The notes: a model not told the origin generated them from the letters alone. 64,000 bases of DNA from Eriocheir sinensis (GCF_024679095.1 NC_066528.1:20710519-20774518); one strand, 5' to 3'; positions 1-10,868 are shown, numbered from the stretch's first letter. A program made the numbers and translations.

Positions 1-133
1 CTACACGAAACAACCATTACTAACTATCACGCACATACAAAGAAAAATTGGGGGGACTAGTGCGCGCCCTTCCTTTCTGCCCCTCAGCTCTCAGTCTAAC
101 AGAAACCTCCGCCTCGTCGCAACGTTCCTCGGC

Positions 134-573
134 CACGTAAACGTTGGACTCGGTTCGAGTCCCGCCCTCACCTACAAGCCCCGTCCTTAGCAAGCCCCGT
201 ACCCGCCCACGTAAATGTTGGACTCGGTTCGAGTCCCGCCCTCACCCACAAGCCCCGTCCTTAGCAAGCCCCGTACCCGCCCACGTAAATGTTGGACTCG
301 GTTCGAATCCCGCCCTCACCTACAAGCCCCGTCCTTAGCAAGCCCCGTACCCGCCCACGTAAATGTTGGACTCGGTTCGAATCCCGCCCTCACCTACAAG
401 TCCCGTCCTTAGCAAGCCACGTACCCGCCCACGTAAATGTTGGACTCGGTTCGAATCCCGCCCTCACCTACAAGTCCCGTCCTTAGCAAGCCCCGTACCC
501 GCCCACGTAAATGTTGGACTCGGTTCGAATCCCGCCCTCACCTACAATTAAGTCCCGTCCTTAACAAAAACCG
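134..573 (+). repeat. 74-bp tandem array with tRNA B-box-like core
   Basis: Six direct copies start near 134, 208, 282, 356, 430 and 504. Each holds GGTTCGARTCCCGCC, a good match to the pol III B box (GGTTCGANTCC). The flanking bases do not form a proper T stem and no A box or cloverleaf is visible, so this is a tRNA-like fragment amplified in tandem, not functional tRNA genes. Short reading frames through it are by-products of the repeat. Confidence 0.85.
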
Positions 574-1541
574 TAGGGGAGAGCGGTGATGATTCGGCCA
601 TCGCACTTATTGTAAAGTGTATGGGAGTGAGTGCCGCGAGATTTTGTGTGAATGTGCAAAACTTTATTGCCTTGACCCACAAAGGGACAACCACGCCCTC
701 AGAGCTGTTGTTTTCGATGCAACTCCGATTTTATGTGTTTTTGCATCTCGTATGTAATATTTTCAGTGAATCGTAAGCTCTCACTTCAAAAACGTGCCAA
801 TTAGCGACATTTAAATTATTTCGGTGACGCAGCGATGCCCGGCGAAGGTATAACACAGCGATGCCCGGCGAAGGTATAACACAGCGATGCCCGGCGAAGG
901 TATAACACAGCGATGCCCGGCGAAGGTATAACACAGCGATGCCCGGCGAAGGTATAACACGATCACCTGTGAAGCTCTCGTGCTGGAAAAGTGACCACGC
1001 ATTTGCTTTTTATTGAGTCGTGATGATTCGGACGGTTGATTTTTTCATGATTTTTATTAAATTTATATCAATTTAAACATCATAGGTGTTGCAACGCTTA
1101 TAAAAAGGTTAGTTTGGTTGATTAATATCAGATATGCTTGTGAGAAATTTTTGAGATATTTCTTGTAGTTCTCCTTTTATTTTTTCCGCTCTAAATATTG
1201 AGAGGATACTTTTGTCCTCTAACAAATGTTTTGTAGAAGATATAATTTTGTTTATTAGCCAATCAAACTTAAGTTATATTAATATTAAGGCGAGTATTAT
1301 GAGTGTCCGTACCATCCCACCTCCCTGACCGAACCATCACGTACCACGGCTGCGGACGATTTAGAAACTTGTCTTTCATCACCTACATCTGAAAACTGGA
1401 AATAGCTACGAGTGTCATATTAGCGGCCTACAGAGCCAAATGATGGAGGAACATTTTGAGGTCAACAAAATCACACTACTTTTTAAACTTCTTTTTCTAA
1501 AAATATTTTTCTAGTGTCCGAATCATACCGGCTCTCCCCTA
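574..1541. mobile_element. Non-autonomous DNA transposon with TA target duplication
   Basis: The ends are imperfect inverted repeats of about 22-24 bp: GGGGAGAGCGGTGATGATTC from 576, and the reverse complement of its counterpart ending at 1539. Both are flanked by TA. Sequence right of 1541 (CCCGCCCACGT) resumes the 74-bp array, so the element was inserted into that array at a TA. TA duplication is typical of Tc1/mariner-type transposition. No transposase frame is present inside, and a subterminal copy of the GATGATTCGG motif lies near 1021. Confidence 0.7.
829..960 (+). repeat. 26-bp minisatellite, five copies
   Basis: The unit GCGATGCCCGGCGAAGGTAT plus AACACA is repeated five times almost without change inside the TA-flanked element. 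The near-identity suggests recent expansion. Confidence 0.9.
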
Positions 1542-1714
1542 CCCGCCCACGTTATCACAAGTGTCCTCGCCTCCATCTCAACGGTACCAGCGTGTCATAT
1601 ATCAAAGGAAGGGGCTTGTGAGACCAGCGACCTCCGGCAGCACTTCGAGGTCAACATTAGGACCTCGGAGCTCTTAAGTATACATTGAAATTTATACGTA
1701 TATATGTTATTGAT

Positions 1715-2005
1715 GTGGTTGTGGTGACGGGAGTGGTGGTTGTGGTGGCTATAGGGATGTGTGGTTGTGGTGACGAGTGGTGGTTGTGGTGACGAGTGGT
1801 GGTTGTGGTGGCGAGTGGTGGTTGTGGTGACGAGTGGTGGTTGTGGTGACGAGAGTACGTGGTGGTTGTGGTGACGAGAGTGGTGGTTGTGGTGACGAGA
1901 GTGGTGGTTGTGGTGACGGGAGTGGTGGTTGTGGTGACGGGAGTGGTGATTGTGGTGACGGGAGTGGTGATTTTTGTGACGGGAGTGGTGATTGTGGTGA
2001 CTGAG
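1715..2005 (+). repeat. GTGGTGGTTGTGGTGACGA minisatellite
   Basis: Degenerate 18-19 bp units rich in GTG/GTT run through the interval. A His-rich antisense frame over it is a repeat by-product. Confidence 0.85.
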
Positions 2006-2083
2006 AATGTGCGGTATTGGCAAAAATACCGGTTTTCTTAAATAATACCGGCCCGCCTCTTCCTGGTATAAGTCATGATACCG

Positions 2084-2132
<49 letters not shown>
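2084..2132 (+). repeat. (GA)n microsatellite
   Basis: An uninterrupted GA tract of about 24 repeats. The sequence from 2133 to 2578 is unique and shows no convincing coding signal. Confidence 0.95.
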
Positions 2133-2135
<3 letters not shown>

Positions 2136-2575
2136 TCATAGAATTACATAGAAAATCAGACCCCATGGTCCAGACTAGGTGGTCACTAAGTGAATCATAA
2201 GTGATTCTACATTAATCAGATGGCTCCAAAACGTTGCTTTTCTACTCTAGTTAATATTAATTAAGTTCAAGGAAGTGACGGTCGAGCTTGTTTTTAAAGG
2301 AGTCAGGAGTGTTACACTGGACCACTGATGGTCAGAGCTTATTCCATTCTCGCACTACAATGTTGGTGAAAAAAATTTGGTGCAGTCTGAATTTACTTGT
2401 CTACATTTGAGTTTTATGCCATTGTTCCTCGCTTGCAAAGTGTCATCGATCATAAACAGTTTTGTTCTGTCTACATTCGTGGAACCATTAAGTATTTTAA
2501 AACATTCGATCAGTTTTCCTCGGAGGCGACGTTTCTCAAGAGAACATGTTAAGGGTGGAAAGCCTTTCTTCGTAG

Positions 2576-2578
<3 letters not shown>

Positions 2579-2628
<50 letters not shown>
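2579..2628 (+). repeat. (GA)n microsatellite
   Basis: A second pure GA tract of about 25 repeats. Confidence 0.95.
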
Positions 2629-2687
2629 CAAGGTGTAGGTAACAGATTCTCGTGTCATATGGAATTCCTCCTATATCTCCTGTGTGT

Positions 2688-2838
2688 TGCCTCCCCCCAC
2701 ACCCAGGAGCTGCCGTGACGAAGACCTGACTCGTGGGGGAGCGCCTGTGTCCTGCCTCCCCCCACACCCAGGAGCTGCCGTGACGAAGACCTGACTCGTG
2801 GGGGAGCGCCTGTGTCCTGCCTCCCCCCACACCCAGGA
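2688..2838 (+). repeat. 65-bp tandem repeat, 2.3 copies
   Basis: The unit starts TGCCTCCCCCCACACCCAGG and recurs near 2688, 2753 and 2818 with almost no differences. Downstream to about 3240 I see only unique non-coding sequence. Confidence 0.85.
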
Positions 2839-3239
2839 GTGGAGGCCTGACACACTGGGCGACCGCACTGATAACAATCTCAAAACTGGAGACTGGGATG
2901 CCGGGCCAGGAGGGGGAGACAACAAAGCTAGATAGGTTAATTTAGGTCAAGAAATGCTGTATAAAGGACATGAGGAGTCACTACAATAGCAGCGATGATA
3001 CTGTGCTTGGCTCAGTGTGTTAGTGAGGATAGATATCTTTGGTAGAGCGGGGCACCACCTCAGTGTAATTTATCAAGTTATTTATATTACAGCAACACTT
3101 ACAATTTAACTCATCCCTTTCCCTTCAAGCAACAGTTCTAACACCTTTAATTTAATGATTGAATGTTTCCTTCCTTCACTTTTCATTTCCTTGTTTTCTC
3201 TTTGACCCATTTTCTCTGATTCTTCGTTTTTCTTCAGTT

Positions 3240-3605
3240 TTCTCTCTCATCCATTCTCTCTCCTCCTCCTCCTCCTCCTCTGTCCATCTTTATTCTGTTC
3301 TTTCATTTAATGTCTAAGTTATCTTTTGCTTGATGTTCTTTCTGGTGGTCAAATCTTGCATCTCATTTCCTATCGTCCATTCTCTCTCCTCCTCCTCCTC
3401 CTCCTCCTCATAATACAGTTCCTTCTATTCTCCTTTCTCCTTTATTCTTTTTTAACTTTTCCTCCCCATTTCTATTCCTTTTCCCCAACTTTCCTCCTCT
3501 TTCCTCTTCTATTCTTCCTTCATCTCCTTCTCCTTTTTCTCCTTTCACTCCTCCTCCTCCTCCTCTTCCTCTGTCTGTTTATCTTCATCCTTTCCTTCCT
3601 TTTAA
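3240..3605 (+). repeat. Pyrimidine-rich tract with (CTC)n blocks
   Basis: Three CTC/TCC trinucleotide blocks are embedded in T/C-rich DNA, with a duplicated phrase (TAATGTCTAAGTTATCTTTT, near 3309 and 3607). The Leu/Phe-rich frame over it is compositional, not a gene. Confidence 0.8.
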
Positions 3606-4085
3606 TTAATGTCTAAGTTATCTTTTTGCTTGAGGTTCCTTCTAGTGTGTGTGTGGTGCCCGGCTCTGGTCACTAGTTTGTTTTCTCACTGTATAATTGT
3701 CAGTCCTAGTTTGTTTTGCCACTGTATAATTGTCAGTCCCAGCCAGGCGCCTCTTCCATGTAAAGATATCGGCAGCTTCAAGCCTTGCCGATATCTCAAT
3801 CCGTACGTGAATGTAAATTAACCGAAATCCATGTTACTAAGCCCTGCACGGTGCTCTCTCACATAATGCTTCTTTAAATTTTCAGTCTCACTTAACTTCC
3901 GGGGTTAGTAATATATTTTGCCATGAGTTAACTCCCCGTGATGGCCAGTTTCATGTAATATATATAAGTAATTTGCCTTTTGCATGGCTATAATTCTGCA
4001 TCCGTGTCTAAGGCCCAGTTTCACAGTTCCTCATGATGGGTTAGTAAGCTCCGAAACCATTCCCAGAGCCTTCGAAATTTCCTTG

Positions 4086-4475
4086 TACGGTGTCTGGAGT
4101 TTATATTCAAGTTCACAAGTTTGACGAGACTATTCAGGAAAGGTCTGGTGTGTTTATGGTACGAAGGAAAGGTTGGAGAAGGGAGATTGGGAGAGGAGTG
4201 AGCAGAGATGGTGTTTATATTCAAGTTCACAAGTTTGACGAGACTATACAGGAAAGGTCTTATATTGTCATGATACGAAGGAAAGGGAAGAGAAGGGAGA
4301 TGAGATTGGGAGACGAGTGAGCCGAGATCCTGTTTATATTCAAGTTCACAAATTTGACAAGACTATACAGGAAAAGCTGTGTTTATGATATGAAGGAAAA
4401 GGAAGAGAAGGGAGATGAGTAAGCTGAGATCCAGTTTATATTAAAGTCCACAAATTTGACAACACAATACAGGAA
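4086..4475 (+). repeat. About 113-bp tandem repeat, about 3.5 copies
   Basis: The phrase TTTATATTCAAGTTCACAAG recurs with TTTGACGAGACTATACAGGA and diverges progressively across the four units. Confidence 0.85.
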
Positions 4476-4628
4476 AAGCTCTGTGTATTTAGTGTGTCAT
4501 AGAAGACCGCGCCATTTAGAACAGTATGGGATTCTATAGCTTGGTTCGGGAGTGTTACAAAGACCATGATGGACTGTGGAAGCGGCCCTTAATGTTCCCT
4601 TTTCTAATATGCTTCTCTGTTTTTGCAG

Positions 4629-4946
4629 GATGCCGCGGACGGACCATGCAGAGGACTCATCTCGACGACACCAACGCTTTGGGTAAGTGGGTTCTCTGTG
4701 TGTGCGTCTGTGTGTGAATGGCAGGCCTGTCGTATGATTGTGTGTGTGTGTGCTGCTATGCCCTCGCACTATTATTTTGTTAGGATGTATTTTTGTGTGT
4801 GAACTTTTTGCACGTAATCTTTTTTTATACCCATAGCTAGCGTTTGTTTGTGTGGCAGTGTTCCGGGAGATGGGCGCCGGGGGACATGGGCTGGGGGGAG
4901 CGCACGTGACCTCCTCTGTCCGTGACCTCTTCAGCTGGGGAGACCG
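4629..4946 (+). CDS. Candidate two-exon fragment of an unknown gene (possibly midasin/AAA-like)
   Basis: Exon a, 4629-4682, has a strong acceptor (CTGTTTTTGCAG) and a perfect donor (TTTGG|GTAAGTG). Exon b, 4859-4946, follows GTTTGTGTGGCAG and ends at GACCG|GTAAGC. In the only jointly open phase, exon a gives CRGRTMQRTHLDDTNAL and exon b gives FREMGAGGHGLGG followed by AHVTSSVRDLFSWGD, with V formed at the junction; the product is about 46 residues and both outer ends are split codons. The SVRDLFSWGD ending recalls the helical lid of midasin-type AAA modules, but this is memory-based resemblance and weak. The matching phases and good splice sites are the real evidence. No further exon is identified before 11 kb. 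Confidence 0.35.
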
Positions 4947-5027
4947 GTAAGCATTTTGATATAGTTGTGTGGATAATGGATATTGTTTTTTACAGCTAAA
5001 GAAACCGCTCTAGGGCAACAAGAAAAT

Positions 5028-5375
5028 AGGTTTATAAAAAGCCTGTTAACCCCTTCCCGGCGGCAGGGGAGACATATGTTCTACCCCCCAAAAAATAGGT
5101 TTAAAAATAGCCTGTTAACCCCTTCCCGGTGGCAGGGGAGACATATGTTCTACCCCCCAAAAAATAGGTTTAAAAATAGCCTGTCAACCCCTTCCTGGCG
5201 GCAGGGGAGACGTATGTTCTACCCCCCAAAAAATAGGTTTAAAAATAGCCTGTCAACCCCTTCCTGGTGGCAGGGGAGACGTATGTTCTACCCCCCAAAA
5301 AATAGGTTTAAAAATAGCCTGTTAACCCCTTCCCGGCGGCAGGGGAGACGTATGTACAACCCCCCCCAAAAATAG
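5028..5375 (+). repeat. 69-bp tandem repeat (in-frame 23-codon period), five copies
   Basis: GCCTGTTAACCCCTTCC recurs at 5041, 5110, 5179, 5248 and 5317, an exact 69-bp spacing. Because 69 is divisible by three, a frame stays open across the array and would encode a 23-residue repeat (KNRFKNSLLTPSRRQGRRMF and similar). No start context, splice site or homology supports translation. Confidence 0.85.
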
Positions 5376-5462
5376 TCTCTATAGACGCTGTTGATGTTCA
5401 TCTGTAGTGCGGCCTGATGAACGAGCCTCCCATAACCCACTTAGCCAGGGGGGTACCTCTTT

Positions 5463-5605
5463 GACCGACTCGGTAAGGAGTGGCTCTCCCGTCACGCTGG
5501 TCACGGGTTCAATCCCAGGCAGCCGGGGCATACCCTCTCCCTGTTGTGATTAATTTCCCATGTGTTTCGATACACGCAGAGGATGAATGGGACCGAGAGA
5601 GTAAT
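5463..5605 (+). mobile_element. tRNA-derived SINE-like fragment
   Basis: The stretch TGGTCACGGGTTCAATCCCA contains a B box (GGTTCAATCCC) preceded by an A-box-like TGGCTCTCC region at normal distance, followed by a non-tRNA body. A functional tRNA fold is not apparent. Confidence 0.5.
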
Positions 5606-5748
5606 AGAAAAAAGAGAATAGAAAATCTCATCATTAAACATCCATATGTGTATATAGATTCCCCGCAAGTGGGCATTCCAGAGTGACGTTTCTATATCGA
5701 CTCTGCCGCAAAACTGAACAAACATTTACATCTATATATAGATGTTAT

Positions 5749-6365
5749 TTAACCATTTCGTTGCTAAGCGCTCGCAACGAGACTATCCCCTCAGGCACGC
5801 TTGGACACCCCAGCAGGGGAAGGGAATCTCTCTTAACCGCTGTATCTCACAAACTATTCATCACAGTTTCAAAACAAAACCATCATTGGAAAGAGGAGGC
5901 CAAGATCTATAAGATTCAGTGAAGCCTCTCCTGCGAACATACAGGCACGTTCAGGGGGTGTTGCCTGTGAAGACGTACATTTCTACGTGCGCGACGGTCA
6001 GCCGTAAGGCAACTACTGTAGATCTCTTGATGATGGGGTGCTGGCAGGGCAGTATTGACGGCTGAAAAATGTACAACTATTTGGTCAAAGAATCCGTCAG
6101 GTGAAGCTATGTAAAAATGTCACTATATTGGACAAGAACATCCACCAGTTGCTCGTCCGTAGATTTGCCGCGCTGGGCTGACATGATTTTCCACCAAGTT
6201 TAGTATAAAACACACTCAATTGGCAATCCTGTGTTGTGAGAATTAGTGTTGGAACACACTCATACGCGGGAGATTTGAGTGCGGCTGGATGTCGCAGTGA
6301 GCGTTTAGCACCACCAGCAAAGACGCCTAACGCCCGCTGCAAGCGTTTAGCAATGAAAGGGTTAA
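5749..6365. mobile_element. 617-bp piggyBac-type non-autonomous element
   Basis: Both ends are TTAA followed by matching inverted repeats. The left end reads TTAACCATTTCGTTGCTAAG. The right end read inward reads TTAACCCTTTCATTGCTAAA. Both continue CGCTCGCA/CGCTTGCA. TTAA target duplications with a TTAACCC-like end are characteristic of the piggyBac superfamily. The interior has no long reading frame. Confidence 0.8.
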
Positions 6366-6375
6366 GTTAGACTGG

Positions 6376-6534
6376 TTATATGTGTATTGATACATTCAAA
6401 TGAAGGTTTAGAGTGTAACCACTGATGGTACATGAGTCAGGATCATCAAAATCATCCAAAAAATCAGCACCTATATCCTCGGCTACCAAAGGAGTCATTT
6501 CCTCCGGCTCAAGAGGTCTCTTTCTCCCTGACAT
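6376..6534 (-). pseudogene. Possible piggyBac transposase N-terminal remnant
   Basis: A 52-codon minus frame starts at an ATG whose first base is at 6534 and begins MSGRKRPLEPEEMTPLVAED, followed by an Asp/Phe-rich stretch (FLDDFDD). Basic-then-acidic N-termini of this sort are common in piggyBac-derived transposases, and the frame lies 10 bp outside the TTAA-flanked element. It stops before any catalytic domain. The assignment rests on style and position only. Confidence 0.3.
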
Positions 6535-6744
6535 GATAGACTATGATAATAAAAGAAACTAGGAAAAAATGCAAAAGTTCCCGGTGTCAGCTGATGTGCG
6601 TTGCATATCCCACAAGGCACAAGGGTGACTGTCCTTCAGAGGCAATGTCGGCAAGTGTCCAGGGGGTTGAGATGCCCAATGGCGATTTATTTTGTTAATT
6701 TTGTCAGTAGTAAGGAATCGTCTATTTTTTTATTCTATTTATTA

Positions 6745-7210
6745 ATTTTTTTACGTTGCTGCCTATTGTGCCGGCAGGCATCTTCCCGGTCGGGCCTGAT
6801 GGTCGGCCCAGCCCGTTCTGGTGCAGGCGAGTGTTTATAGTGGCGCCATGCTGCTATCTAATGTGGGCAAATGAGAGCAAACGTCTATACACTGACGCGC
6901 CGACAAAAAGTCCCAATTTCCAAACGTCACTATATAGATCCTCCGCCGGGAAGGCCTTAACCCGTGGGCGTCGGCAACGGGAAAGCCGAGAAGTGGCCGA
7001 GAAAAGTCAACATTACACAGCATTTTGAGACACAGAAAAGAGCATGGAACGTACATCAGAGTACCTTTTTTATTTATTTATTTATTTTTTTTTTTTTACA
7101 TCGTTGCCTGTTGCGCCGCTAAGCATCTTCCTGGTGGGGCCTGATGGTCGGCCCAGCCCGTTCTGGCGCAGGCGAGTGTTTACAGTGGCGCCATCTTGCT
7201 CCTCTCATAA
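6745..7210 (+). mobile_element. Two copies of a dispersed short element
   Basis: About 110 bp near 6750-6850 and 7080-7200 share GGCCTGATGGTCGGCCCAGC followed by CCGTTCTGGYGCAGGCGAGTGTTTAYAGTGGCGCCAT. Both follow a T-rich tract, as with a reverse-oriented A-tailed retroelement. The family is not otherwise recognised. From 7211 to 7740 I see no gene or repeat. Confidence 0.6.
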
Positions 7211-7740
7211 CCACAAAGCCATTAAGAATATTTCCTTCTGCTCAAACTCCATTCTGTTTGTGTGGTGTTTGTCACAAAATAAACAGTCTTGTGGCATCTA
7301 GCTGAGAGTCACTTGTTGTCAAATGCAGAGAATTTGACAAGTGGTTACTGTGTGGATAGCTAATTCAGTCTGCCATGACCTTACAGCACCACCCATGACA
7401 AAAAGCCCACCTCAAGATCACTCACCCACCACAATGACCCGGGGCATGCATGGTGGGTTGCGCTGTGCCACCATCGCCTAGAATTAGCTCGAATTGTGGG
7501 TTTTATGGCAAGCCCATTTTAGGGTCCACCGTACCACAGCCATGACTCGTGAAAGCCCAGAAAAGGGTCTGCCGATGTTCTTGGGTTAATCGCTGCTCCT
7601 TCAGAAACAAAAGTTATGAGCGGCTGAAAGGGAGGTCAGTTTCGGGAGGAGAGGCGTCTCGATACGTCATTCCTCGTGAGAGAATTCAAGTCGAAGGCAG
7701 GAGGAGATATAGACACAGGAAGGGTGCCCCAGAGTTTACC

Positions 7741-9152
7741 AGTGTAAGGGATGAAAGAATGAAGATGTTGGTTAACTCTTGCATAATGGGTTTGGACAGT
7801 ATAGGGATGAAAGAGTGGAGATGCTGGTTGACTCTTGCATAATGGGTTTGGACAGTATAGGGATGAAAGAGTGGAGATGCTGGTTGACTCTTGCATAATG
7901 GGTTTGGACAGTATAGGGATGAAAGAGTGGAGATGCTGGTTGACTCTTGCATAATGGGTTTGGACAGTACAGGGATGAAAGAATGAAGATGTTGGTTAAC
8001 TCTTGCATAATGGGTTTGGACAGTATAGGGATGAAAGAGTGGAGATGCTGGTTGACTCTTGCATAATGGGTTTGGACAGCACAGGGATGAAAGAATGAAG
8101 ATGCTGGTTAACTCTTGCATAATGGGTTTGGACAGTATAGGGATGAAAGAGTGGAGATGCTGGTTGACTCTTGCATAATGGGTTTGGACAGCACAGGGAT
8201 GAAAGAATGAAGATGCTGGTTAACTCTTGCATAATGGGTTTGGACAGTATAGGGATGAAAGAGTGGAGATGCTGGTTGACTCTTGCATAATGGGTTTGGA
8301 CAGTACAGGGATGAAAGAATGAAGATGCTGGTTGACTCTTGCATAATGGGTTTGGACAGTACAGGGATGAAAGAATGAAGATGTTGGTTAACTCTTGCAT
8401 AATGGGTTTGGACAGTATAGGGATGAAAGAGTGGAGATGCTGGTTGACTCTTGCATAATGGGTTTGGACAGCACAGGGATGAAAGAATGAAGATGCTGGT
8501 TAACTCTTGCATAATGGGTTTGGACAGTATAGGGATGAAAGAGTGGAGATGCTGGTTGACTCTTGCATAATGGGTTTGGACAGTATAGGGATGAAAGAGT
8601 GGAGATGCTGGTTGACTCTTGCATAATGGGTTTGGACAGCACAGGGATGAAAGAATGAAGATGCTGGTTAACTCTTGCATAATGGGTTTGGACAGTATAG
8701 GGATGAAAGAGTGGAGATGCTGGTTGACTCTTGCATAATGGGTTTGGACAGTATAGGGATGAAAGAATGAAGATGCTGGTTAACTCTTGCATAATGGGTT
8801 TGGACAGTATAGGGATGAAAGAGTGGAGATGCTGGTTGACTCTTGCATAATGGGTTTGAACAGCATAGGGATGAAAGAATGAAGATGCTGGTTAACTCTT
8901 GCATAAGGGGTTTGGACAGTATAGGAATGAAAGAGTGGAGATGCTGGTTAACTCTTGCATAATGGGTTTGGACAGTATAGGGATGAAAGAGTGGAGATGC
9001 TGGTTGACTCTTGCATAATGGGTTTGGACAGCACAGGGATGAAAGAATGAAGATGCTAGTTAACTCTTGCATAATGGGTTTGGACAGTATAGGGATGAAA
9101 GAGTGGAGATGCTGGTTAACTCTTGCATAAGGGGTTTGGACAGTACAGGGTA
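7741..9152 (+). repeat. 56-bp satellite array, about 25 copies
   Basis: The unit contains ATGGGTTTGGACAGTATAGG and GATGAAAGAGTGGAGATGCT. Two variants (GAGTGGAGATG...GTTGACTC and GAATGAAGATG...GTTAACTC) tend to alternate, giving an imperfect 112-bp higher-order period. The minus strand lacks stops over long spans because 3 x 56 bp is 168 bp; the resulting long repetitive frames are artefacts. Confidence 0.95.
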
Positions 9153-9409
9153 CATGTAACAATATTTGTATACGTGTGAAAATTGATTTAAATGAGTATA
9201 TAATGTTAGTAATTGCAAAAATGATTATATATGCATAATAGAGGAGATAAGTGATGATTTGACCATTTTTAGTTTAGAAAAATTCAGTTAAGTACGTGAG
9301 AGATAGAGATGGAATTTATACATTCTTAAAAATACTTAAAACTACTTATCCTCCCTAATTTCTACCTTTCCCGTACTTAATTAAATTTTGGCATTACAAT
9401 TTTGTTGAC

Positions 9410-9720
9410 TTAACCCGGTGGTGGTGGTAGCAGCAGGGGTCATGTTTCTTAATGGTCCCTCCAAGCGAGAAAAATGAGAAAAATCACCTCGCTCACAAAC
9501 CATTTCATAATATATATCAAAGCATTTGTGATCAGTTTAGGTATCATCTATTTTGGGGAGTTTCAATCATGGCACAAATTTGGCCCGTCGCTGCTACACG
9601 GTAAAGCCACAAATTTGGCCCGTCGCTGCTACACGGTAAAGCCACAAATTTGGCCCGTCGCTGCTACACGGTAAAGCCACAAATTTGGCCCGTCGCTGCT
9701 ACACGGTAAAGCCACAAATT
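9410..9720 (+). mobile_element. Left part of TTAA-flanked MITE (AACCCGG family)
   Basis: It begins TTAACCCGG at 9410, runs through the family's conserved body (TTTCTTAATGGTCCCTCCAA, then a CATTTCATAATATATATC region), and ends in four copies of the 36-37 bp internal repeat GGCCCGTCGCTGCTACACGG. It is interrupted at about 9720 by retrotransposon sequence. Confidence 0.8.
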
Positions 9721-10868
9721 ATAGCCGGGAGCATTCTGGACCATCTAGACTAAAGTAATCGAGGCGGTTGACCGAGATGAAAACTGTGACATATTGTATC
9801 TAGATTTCAGTAAAGCGTTCGACAAAGTTCCCCATCACCGGCTATTACTAAAATTACAGGCTCACGGCGTAGCTGGTAAAGTTTTGAACTGGATCAGGGC
9901 GTGCCTCAGTGGTAGGAAGCAGAGTGCAAATCAATGGTAGGAAATCTGAATGGGGCAGTGTTACGAGTGGAGTCCCTCAGGGGTCGGTGCTGGGTCCTCT
10001 GCTTTTTATTATTTACATCAGTGACTTGGACACAGGAATTAGTAGTGATGTCAACAAGTTCGCAGATGACACCAAAGTCGGTAGAGTAATCCAATCAGAC
10101 AGGGACGCTACCGTTCTCCAGGATGAGCTTGACAGACTATATGATTGGGCGGGGAAGTGGCAGATGGAATTCAATGTCAGGAAGTGTAGCATTTTGAGTG
10201 TAGGTAGGAATAACCCCTCACACAATTACTCCTTAAATGGCACTCCTCTAAGCAGGTCTGGGCGTGAGAGAGACTTAGGAGTCCTAATGAGCGCTGACCT
10301 CCGTCCTAGGGCTCAATGCATTCAGGCTAAAAATCGGGCAAACAGAGTACTAGGTTTCATCTCAAGGAGCGTAAGCAATAGGAGCGCTGAAGTCATCCTC
10401 AAACTTTACTTAGCACTAGTTAGACCTCACCTAGATTATGCAGTGCAGTTCTGGTCCCCCTACTATAGAATGGATATCAAGGTGTTAGAATCTGTACAGA
10501 GGAGGATGACAAAGATGATTCAGGGGGTGAGAAACTTGCCTTATGAAGACAGGCTGAAGCAGTTAAATCTACACTCGCTAGAAAGGCGAAGGTTGCGAGG
10601 AGACTTGATCGAAGTCTGTAAATGGATGAAGGGATTTAATAAAGGGGATGTCAATAAGATTTTGAGAGTGAAAGAGCCAGGTAGGACGCGTGGAAATGGT
10701 TTTAAGTTAGACAAATTCAGATTCAACAAAGACATAGGCAAGAATTGGTTTACTAACAGAGTGGTGGATGAGTGGAACAGGCTTGGGGGCCATGTTGTGG
10801 GTGCCAATACCATAGATACATTCAAGAAGAGGTTAGATAAAGCCATGGCCTTGTATAGCCTAACCAGC
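9721..10868 (+). pseudogene. 5'-truncated CR1-like LINE reverse transcriptase
   Basis: The frame from about 9777 encodes DILYLDFSKAFDKVPHH (RT palm block). A frameshift of about 2 bp near 9922 moves it to the frame open from 9909 to 10928, with SGVPQGSVLGPLLF, the catalytic FADDTK block, LVRPHLDYAVQFWSP and a C-terminal VVDEWNRLGGHVV. These are standard non-LTR reverse transcriptase motifs of the CR1/jockey group. The endonuclease domain and RT N-terminus are missing, and the frame runs into flanking MITE sequence, so this is a dead 3' fragment. Confidence 0.9.

Noticed and set aside
134..573. Cluster of tRNA genes
   Set aside because: A B box is present in each unit, but no A box, anticodon arm or paired T stem can be drawn.
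2549..2925. Gly/Arg-rich minus-strand frames
   Set aside because: They run through the 65-bp tandem repeat and the (GA)n tract, with no splice signals or homology.
7741..9152. CRISPR-like regular repeats, and long minus-strand frames over the same region
   Set aside because: Units are contiguous without unique spacers and the genome is eukaryotic. The frames exist because 3 x 56 bp is a codon multiple and the unit lacks stops; they encode only the satellite.
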